Source: Variovorax paradoxus_P
Lineage (GTDB): Bacteria > Pseudomonadota > Gammaproteobacteria > Burkholderiales > Burkholderiaceae_C
Direction: 5' to 3' (one strand)
DNA: 64,000 nt
NCBI RefSeq assembly: GCF_050627025.1
Contig: NZ_CP192472.1
Shown here: positions 57,049 to 64,000 of the stretch, piece after piece
How positions within the stretch are numbered: position 1 is the stretch's first letter
How the letters are laid out: every line of letters begins with the position of its first letter
Position numbers and translations under genes: made by a program
Notes under the pieces: model-generated
Database searches by the model: none
What the model was told of the DNA's origin: nothing
The model's input: only the letters and a program-made list of their open reading frames with translations

Positions 57049-58944
57049 TTAACCTGCTCCGAGCGCCACTGCAACGCGGTAGGTAATGAAGCAGGCTGCA
57101 TAGGCAAGCGCAAAGAGATAGCCCGCCATGATCCACACATAGCGCCACGACCCTGTTTCGCGCTTCACGGCCGCAAGGGTGGAAATGCACTGCGGCGCAA
57201 ACACGTACCAGACCAGCAACGAGAGCGCCGTGGCGAGCGACCAGCTGCCCGCGATCAACGGCTCGAGCTGGCCCGCCACATCGTCGCCGCTGGCCGCAAG
57301 CGCGTACACCGTGCCGAGGGCACCCACCGCCACCTCGCGCGCTGCCATGCCCGGCACCAATGCAATGGAGATCTGCCAGTTGAAACCGATGGGCGCAAAG
57401 ATGTGCTCCAGGCCGCGTCCGATCATGCCGGCCAGGCTGTACTGGATGGCTGGCCCCGTCGCGCCTTCGGGCGGCGAAGGGAACGTCGACAGGAACCACA
57501 GCAAGATGGTGAGCGTGAGAATGATCGTGCCTACGCGCTGGATGAAGATCCACGCCCGCTCGTAGAGGCCGAGCGCCAGGTTGCGCAGGTTGGGCCAGCG
57601 GTAGGCCGGCAATTCCATCATCAGCGGCGAGTGCTGCTTGTTGTCGCGAAAGCGCTTCATCACCCACGCCACCGCCATTGCCGAGACGATGCCGAACACA
57701 TACAGCGCGAACAGCACCACGCCCTGCAGGTTGAACACGCCGCCCACGGTGCGCGCCGGAATAAAGGCCGCAATCAACAGCGCATAGACCGGCAGGCGCG
57801 CCGAACAGGTCATGAGCGGGGCAATCATGATGGTGGTGATGCGGTCGCGCCAGTTGCTGATGGTGCGCGTCGCCATCACGCCAGGAATGGCGCAGGCAAA
57901 GCTCGAAAGCAGCGGAATGAACGAGCGGCCCGAAAGCCCCACGGTGCCCATTACGCGGTCTAGCAGGAACGCGGCACGCGGCAGATAGCCCGAATCTTCC
58001 AGCGCCAGGATGAACAGGAAGAGGATCAGGATCTGCGGCAAAAACACGATCACGCCACCTACGCCTGCAATGACGCCATCCACCAGCAGGCTTTGCAGCA
58101 TGCCTTCGGGCATGCGGGTCTTCAGAAGTGAGCCAAGGCCCTCGGTTGCAGCCTTGATCGCGTCCATTGGCACGTTGGCCCAGCTGAACACGGCCTGGAA
58201 CATCAGGAACATGGTCACCGCAAGCACCAGCATGCCCCACACCGGGTGCATCACCACGCGGTCGATGCGGTCGCTGGTGGCAAGGCTTCCAACCGGCTCG
58301 CGCACGGCAAGGCCAAGAATGCGGCGCACTTCGCGCTGCGTGGCCAGCACGTCTTCCAGGCCCGGGGCCTGCCACGGCTGCGGCGCAGCTGCAGCCACTG
58401 GTGCATCCAGGGCCTGGAGCAAGCCTTGAGCGCCGCCCGAATGCACGCCGACAGTCTCGACAACCGGCACGCCCAGTTCGCGCGACAGCACGGCCGTATC
58501 GACGGCGATGCCCTGCTTCTTGGCCATGTCGGTCATGTTGAGCGCCACCACCATCGGCAAGCCCAGGCGCTTGGCCTCGAGCACGAGCCGCAGGTTGAGC
58601 CGCAGGTTGGTGGCGTCTGTCACGCACACCAGCAAGTCGGGCAACGGTTCGCTGCTCTTGCCGGTAACCACGTCGCGCGTCACGGCCTCGTCGGCGCTGA
58701 GCGCGTTCAGGCTGTAGGCACCGGGCAGGTCGAGCACGAACACGCGGCGGCCCGATGCGGTGCGGAGCGTGCCTTCTTTGCGCTCGACCGTCACGCCGGC
58801 ATAGTTGGCCACCTTCTGGCGGCTGCCGGTGAGCAGGTTGAATAACGCCGTCTTGCCGCAGTTGGGATTGCCCAGCAGCGCAATGCGCCCCGGCTGCGCG
58901 GTAGCCGCGAGACGACCCGGGCCCTGGATGACCGCCTCAACCAT
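57049..58944 (-). CDS. feoB: Ferrous iron transporter B
   Basis: A 631-residue FeoB. The N-terminal G-protein domain has GNPNCGKTALFNLLTG (G1), DLPGAYSLNALSADE (G3) and NMTD (G4). The C-terminal permease has the two Gate regions, including IPLLSSFACAIPGVMATRTI and, later, QCISTLAAVKRE. It imports Fe(II) across the inner membrane. The start overlaps the feoA stop by eight bases; an open frame to 58977 is not used. Confidence 0.96.
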   Translation of the reverse strand: MVEAVIQGPGRLAATAQPGRIALLGNPNCGKTALFNLLTGSRQKVANYAGVTVERKEGTLRTASGRRVFVLDLPGAYSLNALSADEAVTRDVVTGKSSEPLPDLLVCVTDATNLRLNLRLVLEAKRLGLPMVVALNMTDMAKKQGIAVDTAVLSRELGVPVVETVGVHSGGAQGLLQALDAPVAAAAPQPWQAPGLEDVLATQREVRRILGLAVREPVGSLATSDRIDRVVMHPVWGMLVLAVTMFLMFQAVFSWANVPMDAIKAATEGLGSLLKTRMPEGMLQSLLVDGVIAGVGGVIVFLPQILILFLFILALEDSGYLPRAAFLLDRVMGTVGLSGRSFIPLLSSFACAIPGVMATRTISNWRDRITTIMIAPLMTCSARLPVYALLIAAFIPARTVGGVFNLQGVVLFALYVFGIVSAMAVAWVMKRFRDNKQHSPLMMELPAYRWPNLRNLALGLYERAWIFIQRVGTIILTLTILLWFLSTFPSPPEGATGPAIQYSLAGMIGRGLEHIFAPIGFNWQISIALVPGMAAREVAVGALGTVYALAASGDDVAGQLEPLIAGSWSLATALSLLVWYVFAPQCISTLAAVKRETGSWRYVWIMAGYLFALAYAACFITYRVAVALGAG

Positions 58945-59287
58945 GGCTGGCACCCTCCGGCACGCCAGGCGCCACATGGATCAGCGCGGCCTCATGGCGG
59001 CGCAACGCAAAGGTGGTGTGGCCCAGCCGCACCGCGAGCGGCTCCCGGCCAGGAAGGCCGCTGGCGACGATGCGCACGGCCTCGCCGGGGACGAAGCCGA
59101 TTTCGGTCAGGCGCAGCACAAGCTCCCGGTCATCCGCACTATCGGGGCGGGCCACGTCGAGCACGGTTGCCCATTGGTTGTTCGGAAGCTGGTCGAGCCG
59201 CAGGCCGGGAGTTGCCGGCACGGCACCAAAGTTGTTGGTTTGCACGGTAAGAAAGTGCGTCGAATATCCGACGCGCCAATTGAGCAA
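58937..59287 (-). CDS. feoA: Ferrous iron transport protein A (SH3-like)
   Basis: A FeoA-domain protein, about 80 residues from LRLDQLPNNQWATV to ALIHVAP, that associates with FeoB. The start is unresolved: the longest frame begins at a TTG (116 residues), and GTG codons at 59245 and 59221 are alternatives. None has a ribosome site. A candidate Fur box lies just upstream, which would favour one of the shorter starts. Confidence 0.82.
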   Translation of the reverse strand: MLNWRVGYSTHFLTVQTNNFGAVPATPGLRLDQLPNNQWATVLDVARPDSADDRELVLRLTEIGFVPGEAVRIVASGLPGREPLAVRLGHTTFALRRHEAALIHVAPGVPEGASHG

Positions 59288-59295
59288 AAGCTAGA

Positions 59296-59310
59296 TGCTA
59301 TCAATTCTCA
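59296..59310 (-). promoter_or_regulatory. Possible Fur box ahead of feoA
   Basis: The minus strand reads TGAGAATTGATAGCA, ten of fourteen positions of the 7-1-7 Fur dyad (TGATAAT-N-ATTATCA); the first half is good and the second weak. The position fits iron control of feoAB. Confidence 0.3.
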
Positions 59311-59392
59311 ATCGCAGGAAGCTGACCAAGACCCTTTGACCACGCAGGCTCTGCCCCTTCTCGCGAAGGTTTCGTGCCTTTGCGGTGTCCGA

Positions 59393-59878
59393 TCAAGCTA
59401 GTTCGATAATCCGCGCCGTTACCTTCGCGCCGGCTACTTCGAGTTCGGCAACAGAGATTGGCAATTTGAATCGGCGAGGCCCGGCGCTGCCCGGATTGAC
59501 GTAGAGGACGCCGCCGCGCTCCTTGATCTGCGGCTTGTGGGAGTGGCCCGAGACCACCACACGAACTTCGGCGCCATCTGGATCGATGTCGATTTGCAAG
59601 AGATCGTGAATCGCGTAGACAAGCACACTGCCGATCTGCAGGAATTCGGTTTCCGCAATGCCGGACGCCCAGGCTTCGCGATCGTTGTTGCCCCGCACAA
59701 CCGTCAAGGGCGCTATCGCTCGCAGCGCGTCAAGGATGCCGGCATCGCCAATGTCTCCGCCGTGCACGATGAAGTTGCACCCTTGCAAGGCTGCGACGGC
59801 CTCCGGGCGCAGGAGGCCGTGTGTGTCGGAGATAAGGCCGACGCGAATTGGACCAACGCCGCTACAGGTGGTGCTCAT
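59393..59878 (-). CDS. Metallophosphoesterase, YfcE/MJ0936 family
   Basis: A 161-residue calcineurin-fold phosphodiesterase. The metal ligands appear in order: GLISDTHG, HGGDIGD, GNNDR, and GHSHKPQ. It likely hydrolyses a phosphodiester; the natural substrate is unknown. The start MSTTCSG places the first motif near residue 20; an AGGAG lies upstream but with long spacing. A longer frame to 60016 reaches into the aconitase gene and is rejected. Confidence 0.9.
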   Translation of the reverse strand: MSTTCSGVGPIRVGLISDTHGLLRPEAVAALQGCNFIVHGGDIGDAGILDALRAIAPLTVVRGNNDREAWASGIAETEFLQIGSVLVYAIHDLLQIDIDPDGAEVRVVVSGHSHKPQIKERGGVLYVNPGSAGPRRFKLPISVAELEVAGAKVTARIIELA

Positions 59879-59972
59879 GCCGAAAAAAGTTCTTTTCTCC
59901 TGATTGCAACCTGCAGCCACCCGCTTTGCGGCACGGCAAGGCCGCGCCAATCGCGAAAGCAGAAGCCGGGAC

Positions 59973-62837
59973 TTACGCCAGCAACTGCCGCAGCACAAAC
60001 GGCAGGATGCCGCCATGTTTGTAGTAATCCACCTCGATTGGCGTGTCGATGCGAAGCCGCACCGTCACTTCCTGGTGCGAGCCGTCGGCACGATGCACCA
60101 CCAGCTTCACATCCATTTGCGGCTTGAGTTCGCCGCCGATGACGACGTCGATTTTCTCGTCGCCCGTAAGGCCCAGGGTCTGCCATGAATCGGCGCCGCG
60201 GAACTGCAGTGGCAGCACGCCCATGCCGACCAGGTTGGCGCGGTGGATGCGCTCGAAGCTTCGCGCCACCACGGCCCTGATGCCCAGGAGCTGCGTGCCC
60301 TTGGCGGCCCAGTCGCGCGACGAGCCGGTGCCGTATTCCTCGCCGCCGAAGACCACCGTCGGAATGCCCTGCTCCATGTACTTCATGGCGGCGTCGTAGA
60401 TGAACATCTTCTGGTTGCCCGGCTGGAACAACGTTACGCCACCCTCTTCCTGCGTGCCGTTGACGTCCGGCGGGATCATCAGGTTCTTGATGCGCACGTT
60501 GGCAAAGGTGCCGCGCATCATCACGTCGTGGTTGCCGCGGCGCGAGCCGTAGCTGTTGAAGTCGGCTTTGGGCACCCCGTTCGCCTTGAGCCAGATGCCC
60601 GCGGGCGAGCTTTCCTTGATGGAGCCGGCCGGAGAAATGTGGTCGGTGGTGATCGAGTCGCCAAAGAGCGCCATGATGCGCGCGCCCTTGAAGCCCGCAT
60701 CCGATGCATGCGGCTGCATCTTGAAGTCCGAGAAGAACGGCGGCTCGGCAATGTAGGTCGAGGTGGGCCAGTCGTAGACCTGGCCCGTGGTGCCCTGGAT
60801 GCTGCTCCAGAATTTGCCCGGATCGGTCTTGACCTTGTCGTAGTTGGCACGGAACGACTTGGCGTTCATTGCGTGGCGCAGGTTCTCGTCGATTTCCTTC
60901 GGCGTGGGCCAGATGTCGCCCAGGTACACGTCCTTGCCGTTCTTGCCCTTGCCCACGGGCTCGGTCATCAGGTCGACCATTACATTGCCGGCAATCGCAA
61001 AAGCCACCACCAGCGGCGGCGAGGCCAAAAAGTTGGCCTTCAGGTTCGGGTGGATGCGCGCCTCGAAGTTGCGGTTGCCCGAGAGCACGGCTGCGCCGAC
61101 CAGGTCGTTCTTGATGATGGCGTCGTTGATCTCCGGCGTGAGGTCGCCCGCATTGCCGATGCAGGTGGTGCAACCGTAGCCGGCTAGATAAAAGCCGAGC
61201 TTTTCGAGGTACGGCAGGAGCCCCGCTTTCTCGAGGTATTCGGTAACGATGCGGGAGCCGGGCGCGAGCGAGGTCTTGACGTGCGGCTTGACCGTAAGGC
61301 CCGCTTCCACCGCCTTCTTGGCCAGCAAGCCGGCCGCGAGCATCACACTCGGATTGGACGTGTTGGTGCACGAGGTTATGGCCGCAATCAGCACGTCGCC
61401 ATTGCCAATGGTCACACCGCCTTTGGGTGCAGCCGGCGCCGTTGCGTTCACATGGGCGGCGGCCTTGGTCGACCGGTTGGCCACCATCTCGACCAACTCA
61501 CGCGGTGCGCCGGGCGGCGGGGGCGCGGCTTCGTTGTCGTCGCCCTGGCTGCTCGTTGTCAGCGGATAGCGCAGCTTGAGCCGCTCGGCCGGCTGGTTGA
61601 AGCCGTTGGCGTCGTTGGGCTTGCTGAAGAGTTCGGAGAACTTGGTGGACAGGTGGCCCAGGTCGATGCGGTCTTGCGGCCGCTTCGGGCCTGCGAGGCT
61701 CGGCGAGACAGTGCCGAGGTCGAGCTTGACGATCTTGGTGTAGTCGATGTCGCCCGGGGCGGGCATGCCGAAGAGGCCCTGTGCCTTGTAGTAGGCCTCG
61801 AAACGCTCGACTTCTTCCTTGGTGCGTCCGGTGCCTTCGAAGTAGGCAACCGTTGCCTCGTCGACCGGGAAGAAGCCCATGGTGGCGCCGTATTCGGGCG
61901 CCATGTTGCCGATGGTCGCCCGATCAGGCACGCCGATCGAGGCCGCGCCGGGACCGAAGAATTCGACGAACTTGCCCACCACCTTCTCGGCCCGCAGGAT
62001 GGAAGTGACATACAGCACCAGGTCGGTGGCCGTCACGCCTTCGCGCAGTTTGCCCGTGAGCTCGAAGCCCACCACGTCGGGCGTGAGCATGTAGACCGGC
62101 TGGCCAAGCATGGCGGCCTCGGCCTCGATGCCGCCCACGCCCCAGCCGACCACGCCAACGCCGTTGATCATGGTGGTGTGGCTGTCGGTGCCCACCAGCG
62201 AGTCGGGGTAGTACACCGGCACTTCCGCGTTGTCGCTCGAGCTCTTGTAGACGCCGCGTGCAAAGTATTCAAGATTGACCTGGTGCACGATGCCGAAGCC
62301 GGGTGGCACCACGCGGAAGGTGTCGAAGGCCTGCATGCCCCATTTCATGAACTGGTAGCGCTCGTTGTTGCGCTGGAACTCCAGTTTCATGTTGAGGTCG
62401 AGCGCCTTGGGCGTACCGTAGTAATCGACCATTACCGAATGGTCGACCACCAGGTCGACGGGCACCAGCGGCTCGATGGTCTTGGGCGACTTGCCGAGCT
62501 TGGCGGCCACACTGCGCATTGCGGCCAGGTCGGCCAAAAGCGGCACGCCGGTAAAGTCTTGCAGCACCACGCGGGTCACGACGAAAGGAATTTCGTCGAC
62601 GCGGTCTGCATTGGGCGCCCAGTGCGCCAGCTCTTCGACGTGCTTGGGCGAAACCTTCTGCCCGTCGCAGTTGCGCAGCACTGACTCGAGCACGATGCGG
62701 ATGGACACCGGCAACCGGTTCACGGAGGGATATTGCTTGGCCAACTCCTTCAGGGACCAATATTTGCCGGATGCGCCGGAAGGGGTCTTGAAGGTCTTGA
62801 GGGTGGACGCAAAGGCGTGCGCCGGTGCTTTGGCCAT
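59973..62837 (-). CDS. acnA: Aconitate hydratase A
   Basis: A 954-residue AcnA/IRP-type aconitase, [4Fe-4S], isomerising citrate and isocitrate. It shows VGTDSHTTMINGVGVVGWGVGGIEAEAAMLGQ in part, the cluster Cys in SCTNTSNP and GCTTCIGN, GDSITTDHISPAG and GSSRDWAAKG. It is longer than E. coli AcnA because of an Ala/Pro-rich insert near residues 460-500. CAGGAGTTCC precedes the ATG. Confidence 0.97.
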   Translation of the reverse strand: MAKAPAHAFASTLKTFKTPSGASGKYWSLKELAKQYPSVNRLPVSIRIVLESVLRNCDGQKVSPKHVEELAHWAPNADRVDEIPFVVTRVVLQDFTGVPLLADLAAMRSVAAKLGKSPKTIEPLVPVDLVVDHSVMVDYYGTPKALDLNMKLEFQRNNERYQFMKWGMQAFDTFRVVPPGFGIVHQVNLEYFARGVYKSSSDNAEVPVYYPDSLVGTDSHTTMINGVGVVGWGVGGIEAEAAMLGQPVYMLTPDVVGFELTGKLREGVTATDLVLYVTSILRAEKVVGKFVEFFGPGAASIGVPDRATIGNMAPEYGATMGFFPVDEATVAYFEGTGRTKEEVERFEAYYKAQGLFGMPAPGDIDYTKIVKLDLGTVSPSLAGPKRPQDRIDLGHLSTKFSELFSKPNDANGFNQPAERLKLRYPLTTSSQGDDNEAAPPPPGAPRELVEMVANRSTKAAAHVNATAPAAPKGGVTIGNGDVLIAAITSCTNTSNPSVMLAAGLLAKKAVEAGLTVKPHVKTSLAPGSRIVTEYLEKAGLLPYLEKLGFYLAGYGCTTCIGNAGDLTPEINDAIIKNDLVGAAVLSGNRNFEARIHPNLKANFLASPPLVVAFAIAGNVMVDLMTEPVGKGKNGKDVYLGDIWPTPKEIDENLRHAMNAKSFRANYDKVKTDPGKFWSSIQGTTGQVYDWPTSTYIAEPPFFSDFKMQPHASDAGFKGARIMALFGDSITTDHISPAGSIKESSPAGIWLKANGVPKADFNSYGSRRGNHDVMMRGTFANVRIKNLMIPPDVNGTQEEGGVTLFQPGNQKMFIYDAAMKYMEQGIPTVVFGGEEYGTGSSRDWAAKGTQLLGIRAVVARSFERIHRANLVGMGVLPLQFRGADSWQTLGLTGDEKIDVVIGGELKPQMDVKLVVHRADGSHQEVTVRLRIDTPIEVDYYKHGGILPFVLRQLLA

Positions 62838-62999
62838 TGAGGAACTCCTGTTCGTTCGGGCTGTTCGTGGATGCACCTCAAAGATAGCAGGGATCGAAGT
62901 CAGTTGTTGTAGTCGGTCTTCCCTGCAGTGCTCTCCAAGCGCCAGGGCCCTCATGGCCATGAATGCCGGGTAAATGGGCGTTGCCGGCATCCGCTGCGC

Positions 63000-63413
63000 T
63001 CAGGCCAGCGCCATGTTCGCGTTGCTACGGGTCCGGCGCAGGCCCGTCCACTGCAACTCGGCCAGCACCACCACGCACAGGGCCTGCGCCAGCACCCAGG
63101 CCATACCCAGTGCCGTAACGGCGAACAGCCCGCTCATCAGCAGCGCCACGCAAGCCACGGCCCAGCCAAAATTGCCAAACACTACCAACCCGATGAGCGT
63201 GCGGGGCGGCGTGCGACGCGTAGCCATCAAGGCCGCGGCCGCCGCATATGCCAGCAGGAATACGCCCGTGCCCATGAGCAGCGGCGCCGGCAGGCCGGTC
63301 AGCCGTGCCAGCACGCCGGTGAACGCCACCTGCAAGGCACCGGTTGCGGCACACGAAGCCGCATCGGCCCACATGACATTGGGGAGGAAACGGGGGGATG
63401 CAAAGACGGACAT
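63000..63413 (-). CDS. Four-helix small membrane protein of unknown function
   Basis: A 137-residue integral membrane protein with about four hydrophobic helices (for example LLMGTGVFLLAYAAAAALM and VFGNFGWAVACVALLM). It has no recognised motif. AAGGAGA precedes the ATG at 63413, so the longer frame to 63632 is not used. It is divergent from the XRE regulator gene with 133 bases between, and probably under its control. Upstream lies the 162-base gap before acnA, which holds a 12-base palindrome (62951-62962) and no gene. Confidence 0.82.
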   Translation of the reverse strand: MSVFASPRFLPNVMWADAASCAATGALQVAFTGVLARLTGLPAPLLMGTGVFLLAYAAAAALMATRRTPPRTLIGLVVFGNFGWAVACVALLMSGLFAVTALGMAWVLAQALCVVVLAELQWTGLRRTRSNANMALA

Positions 63414-63546
63414 GAGTAATCTCCTTCGAGTGATACGCCGCAAGCCTGTCCTGCCGCGTTGGAGCCAATGGTTCCTAGAGGCGGGCATCGCGTCGATAAC
63501 CTCGGAGGTCATGGCGCCCCGGCCTCCGCGCGCCAGAATGCGGGCC

Positions 63547-64000
63547 ATGAACACTCCCCGCTCCCACTCGTCCAAGCCTGGCCAACCCGGCGCGCGCGAC
63601 CCGTTCGGCGCCCATCTGCGGCATTGGCGCACCCATCGCCGACTGAGCCAACTCGATCTTGCGCAGGAGGCCGAGGTTTCGACCCGCCACCTGAGCTATG
63701 TGGAAACCGGCCGTGCCGCGCCCAGCCGCGAAATGGTGCTGCGCCTTGCCGAGCGGCTCGAAGTGCCTCTGCGCGAGCGAAACGCACTGCTGGTGGCCGC
63801 GGGCTTTGCGCCGATGTACCGGCAGCGCTCGCTCGACGACCCCGCGCTGGCTTCTGCGCGGCGCGCGGTCGACCTGGTGCTGAAGGGTCACGAGCCGTTT
63901 CCCGCGCTGGCAGTCGACCGCCACTGGAATCTTGTGGCGCACAACGCGCTGGTGCCGATGCTCATGGCCGGTGCGGCGCCGGAACTGGTGCAGGCACCGA
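63547..64000 (+). CDS. XRE-family regulator with MmyB-like ligand domain (truncated by window end)
   Basis: The first 151 residues of a transcription regulator. Residues 21-75 form an HTH_3 domain (GAHLRHWRTHRRLSQLDLAQ, then VSTRHLSYVETGRAAPS). Then comes the MmyB-type linker GFAPMYRQRSLDDP and the start of the PAS-like MLTR domain (ALAVDRHWNLVAHN). The frame continues past the edge. It likely regulates itself and the divergent membrane-protein gene. Confidence 0.9.
   Translation, partial: MNTPRSHSSKPGQPGARDPFGAHLRHWRTHRRLSQLDLAQEAEVSTRHLSYVETGRAAPSREMVLRLAERLEVPLRERNALLVAAGFAPMYRQRSLDDPALASARRAVDLVLKGHEPFPALAVDRHWNLVAHNALVPMLMAGAAPELVQAP

Noticed and set aside
61281..62684. A 467-codon plus-strand frame opposite acnA
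   Set aside because: Shadow; aconitase motifs on the minus strand are unambiguous.
1..64000. Mobile elements, integrases, tRNA or rRNA genes, phage or defence systems
   Set aside because: None could be supported; no transposase-like protein, terminal inverted repeats or tRNA cloverleaf was recognised.

Overview
The window is GC-rich chromosomal DNA of a betaproteobacterium, most likely Comamonadaceae and probably Variovorax. This rests on conserved Burkholderiales gene orders (rpsP-rimM-trmD-rplS; rpsT-DUF3579-argD-argF; pcnB-folK-hda/purM), the protein sequences themselves and a MarR-controlled Rieske-dioxygenase locus. No insertion sequence, integrase, tRNA, rRNA or CRISPR array was seen. 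Genes are tightly packed and no gap exceeds about 250 bases.

Region 1 (1-19637) is a catabolic island. Left of a MarR regulator (15422-15898, + strand), one long leftward set of genes encodes: an indolepyruvate:ferredoxin oxidoreductase pair; a flavin/[2Fe-2S] reductase; Rieske oxygenase alpha and beta subunits; an acyl-CoA ligase; a thiolase-fold protein without thiolase catalytic residues; a DUF35/OB-fold protein fused to an atypical SDR; a metal-dependent cyclase-family hydrolase; a second SDR; two paralogous periplasmic binding proteins; and a second Rieske alpha subunit cut by the window edge. MarR followed by IorA-like, IorB-like, reductase, Rieske alpha and Rieske beta matches, from memory, the Variovorax iad (indole-3-acetic acid degradation) locus. 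I propose a complete route: ring oxygenation, CoA activation, retro-aldol cleavage by the thiolase-like/DUF35 pair to isatin plus acetyl-CoA, then isatin hydrolysis towards anthranilate. A second leftward operon (15895-19637: octopine-dehydrogenase-like, 3-hydroxyacyl-CoA dehydrogenase-like, alpha/beta hydrolase, quinone reductase) converges on the MarR gene.

Region 2 (19.8-38.7 kb) is mostly housekeeping. It holds a DEAD-box helicase with a long leader, oligoribonuclease, an M48 protease, pterin dehydratase, RsgA, HisC, a CobD/CbiB-family membrane protein, a NUDIX hydrolase, the S16-RimM-TrmD-L19 operon, a GNAT enzyme, a TM2 protein, a PiT phosphate transporter with its DUF47 partner, FolK, PcnB, Hda, PurM and an AI-2E-family transporter.

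Region 3 (38.8-45.6 kb) is accessory. It has an isochorismatase-like / DJ-1-like / GlxA-type regulator cluster, then an ECF42-type sigma factor, a secreted SUMF1-domain protein and two DGPF (YciI) proteins. A candidate ECF42 promoter lies ahead of the DGPF pair. A VOC protein and a SirB1-type protein follow.

Region 4 (45.7-64 kb) contains murJ, rpsT, argD-argF and the kynurenine operon kynB-kynU-(periplasmic protein)-kynA, which turns tryptophan into anthranilate. It continues with an SMI1-like protein, a FAD monooxygenase, the feoAB ferrous-iron operon with a Cys-rich accessory protein, a phosphodiesterase, aconitase, a small membrane protein and an XRE/MmyB-type regulator that runs off the right edge. 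The kynurenine route and the proposed auxin route could both deliver anthranilate.
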